This document shows, piece by piece, positions 5,849 through 6,677 of a stretch of DNA of 6,677 bases (its first letter is position 1; every line of letters starts with the position of its first letter). This DNA comes from Nitrospirota bacterium (lineage in GTDB: Bacteria > Nitrospirota > Thermodesulfovibrionia > Thermodesulfovibrionales > JdFR-88), in assembly GCA_021825785.1 (NCBI GenBank), contig JAKAGP010000105.1, forward strand, positions 1 through 6,677. Direction: 5' to 3'. The notes under the pieces were generated by a model. That model was given only the letters and a program-made list of their open reading frames with translations, was not told the origin of the DNA and did not search any database. The position numbers were made by a program, and so were the translations under genes.

Positions 5849-6160
5849 ATGTCATTTTTTGAATGGGGAATCATAGCAGTAATCGCAACTGGCATTATCG
5901 CGGGGATCATCATCGAGACCGCTATCATCGTTAAGCACAACGAACGTATAATCAACGCCATGGCCGCCATCCCCCAGGACATCAGAACTCACGTCTCTAA
6001 CATGGCGAATATGGTAAACGTCTCGATAAGGAACCTTGACAATAAGATGGACAGGGCTATCGCCAATGCGGGCGTTGACGTGGACAAGGTGGTTGCTGAC
6101 ATCAAGACTGCGGCTGATAAGGCCGTGGAAGAAGCGAAGGCGGCGATAAAGAAGATATGA
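5849..6160 (+). CDS. N-terminally anchored coiled-coil protein, possible inner-membrane spanin or holin
   Basis: This encodes 103 residues. A hydrophobic helix at about 7-28 (IIAVIATGIIAGIIIETAII) near the N-terminus is followed by a helical region rich in Asn, Asp, Ala and Lys; residues 78-103 form an alanine/lysine coiled coil (TAADKAVEEAKAAIKK). One N-terminal anchor with a coiled-coil domain beyond it is the layout of Rz-type inner-membrane spanins, and the gene follows the endolysin. The known spanins are usually longer and more variable, so this is topology-based inference. A strong ribosome site at 5834-5844 supports the ATG. It overlaps the next gene as ATGA. Alternatives are a holin-like protein or a virion protein. 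Confidence 0.75.
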   Translation: MSFFEWGIIAVIATGIIAGIIIETAIIVKHNERIINAMAAIPQDIRTHVSNMANMVNVSIRNLDNKMDRAIANAGVDVDKVVADIKTAADKAVEEAKAAIKKI

Positions 6161-6342
6161 GTCTTTATGACGAGGAAGCGGCTCGGGCCGGTATAAAAAA
6201 TCTTTCGACGGACGTGAAAATGGAACTGAACCATCATGTGCGCAACGGCCTTATGAACATCATCGCACATGTGCGGCTCGGCGGCAAGTTAGAGGATGGA
6301 GTAACGGACTTTATCAAACGATGGGAGGGATTGGGGTTGTAA
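6157..6342 (+). CDS. 61-residue helical phage protein with an H-box-like motif
   Basis: The start overlaps the previous stop as ATGA (6157-6160), so translation is probably coupled. The sequence is an acidic N-terminus, then a helix ELNHHVRNGLMNIIAHVRLG (23-42), then a second helix EDGVTDFIKRWEGLG (46-60). The segment with H26, H27, R29, N30 and L32 resembles the phospho-acceptor H-box of histidine kinases (pattern H-E-[LV]-R-N-P-L), but there is no ATP-binding domain and the usual acidic residue after the His is replaced by His. This may be coincidence in a two-helix bundle. No membrane segment is seen. The function is unknown. Confidence 0.65.
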   Translation: MSLYDEEAARAGIKNLSTDVKMELNHHVRNGLMNIIAHVRLGGKLEDGVTDFIKRWEGLGL

Positions 6343-6446
6343 AAGAAGAAGCGATTTTATTACTTTTTCCCGCTGGTTGTGGACGGCCTGCGGCCCCCGG
6401 TACGAAACTTGATTTGTCAAAGGAGAGCGCTAATGGGCTTACTTGA
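6321..6446 (+). CDS. Possible 41-residue lipoprotein (outer-membrane spanin-like), hidden in the apparent gap
   Basis: The frame runs from ATG 6321 to TGA 6444-6446, overlapping the gene before it by 22 bases and the gene after it by 14. The translation has a short hydrophobic segment ending in cysteine (AILLLFPAGC, C20), followed by a proline/alanine-rich mature part (GRPAAPG). This resembles the short, proline-containing lipoproteins of the Rz1 type, which pair with an inner-membrane spanin. Against it: the residue at -3 of the lipobox is Pro instead of Leu/Val/Ile, the N-terminal region has little positive charge, and no clear ribosome site precedes the ATG. In its favour, it fills a 90-base gap in an otherwise tightly packed region, next to a candidate anchored partner. 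Confidence 0.3.
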   Translation: MGGIGVVKEEAILLLFPAGCGRPAAPGTKLDLSKESANGLT

Positions 6447-6677
6447 TGATCTGTCGATAGGTACACAGGTAGCCGACACTGTGACGAAAATAGTAGAGGG
6501 AGTCGGCGCGACGTTACAACAGTTGGGCGTGGTGGCTCTCAACGACCAGCAGAAGGCCGAGGTTTTCAAGGCCGTCAATGAGGTTGTCGAAGGCTACAAC
6601 ACACAGGTGATATCGGCGTATAAGGTCGAGATAGACGACCTAAAATCTGCGCGGGACACGCAGGTAAATATCCTCAA
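6433..6677 (+). CDS. N-terminal part of a phage protein, possibly holin-like (3' truncated)
   Basis: Translation starts at ATG 6433 with AAAGGAGAG at 6419-6427 and stays open to the window edge, giving 81 codons. The visible part is helical and polar with a mildly hydrophobic stretch (VGATLQQLGVVAL at about 24-36) and ends in a helix with IDDLKSARDTQVNIL. From memory, an 'A...AR..Q' helix just before C-terminal membrane segments is common in phage proteins annotated as holins or holin-like (3TM type), so membrane helices would be expected just outside the window. This cannot be verified here. A structural protein is the main alternative. Confidence 0.6.
   Translation, partial: MGLLDDLSIGTQVADTVTKIVEGVGATLQQLGVVALNDQQKAEVFKAVNEVVEGYNTQVISAYKVEIDDLKSARDTQVNIL

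Noticed and set aside
6385..6420. GGCC repeats and the TTGA-TTTG-TCAA inverted repeat as an operator
   Set aside because: The stems are only four bases and lie within a candidate reading frame; too little to call a regulatory site.
6343..6432. Read-through from the 6157 gene into the 6433 gene
   Set aside because: The frame between the two genes is open, so read-through could fuse them, but the stop is an ordinary TAA, the downstream gene has its own strong ribosome site, and the join looks like chance.

Overview
The window reads as part of a tailed double-stranded DNA phage (Caudoviricetes) or prophage. All supported genes lie on the + strand, are mostly short, are packed end to end with ATGA or few-base overlaps, and nearly all have a purine-rich Shine-Dalgarno site. 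Two genes anchor this reading: a full-length large terminase subunit (TerL, 1945-3810) and a SleB-type cell wall hydrolase (5248-5658). The host cannot be named. Use of Shine-Dalgarno sites, a mid-range base composition with many ATA and AGG codons, and a small SleB-family endolysin suggest a bacterium, perhaps Gram-negative. No tRNA, CRISPR, insertion sequence, integrase or attachment site is visible.

Layout. Positions 2-1135 hold the C-terminal end of a long helical protein, probably an internal virion or DNA-ejection protein, cut by the window edge. Four small genes follow (1132-1943): a charged 68-aa protein, a two-helix membrane protein, a disordered lysine-tailed protein, and a very basic 53-aa protein. 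TerL comes next. After TerL there is a helix-turn-helix protein (from 3803) whose 3' part overlaps two other plausible small reading frames in 4291-4598, then a 131-aa protein of unknown function (4629-5024).

From 5024 to the end the content looks like a lysis module: a one-helix membrane protein (5024-5251), the SleB-like hydrolase, a 46-aa helical protein (5655-5795), a 53-base gap with a weak hairpin, an N-terminally anchored coiled-coil protein (5849-6160), a 61-aa helical protein (6157-6342), a candidate 41-aa lipoprotein reading frame (6321-6446) filling the next apparent gap, and the start of a further holin-like protein (6433 to the window end).

How they work together: TerL, with a small subunit that is not securely identified here, packages the genome. 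Membrane proteins would release or expose the cytoplasmic hydrolase, and the anchored coiled-coil protein plus a possible lipoprotein could form a spanin-like pair for the last step of lysis. Only the TerL and hydrolase assignments are firm. The other roles are inferred from size, membrane topology and position. The points most worth a second look are the conflicting reading frames at 4291-4618, the hidden lipoprotein-like frame at 6321-6446, the missing canonical small terminase, and the number of separate holin or spanin candidates.
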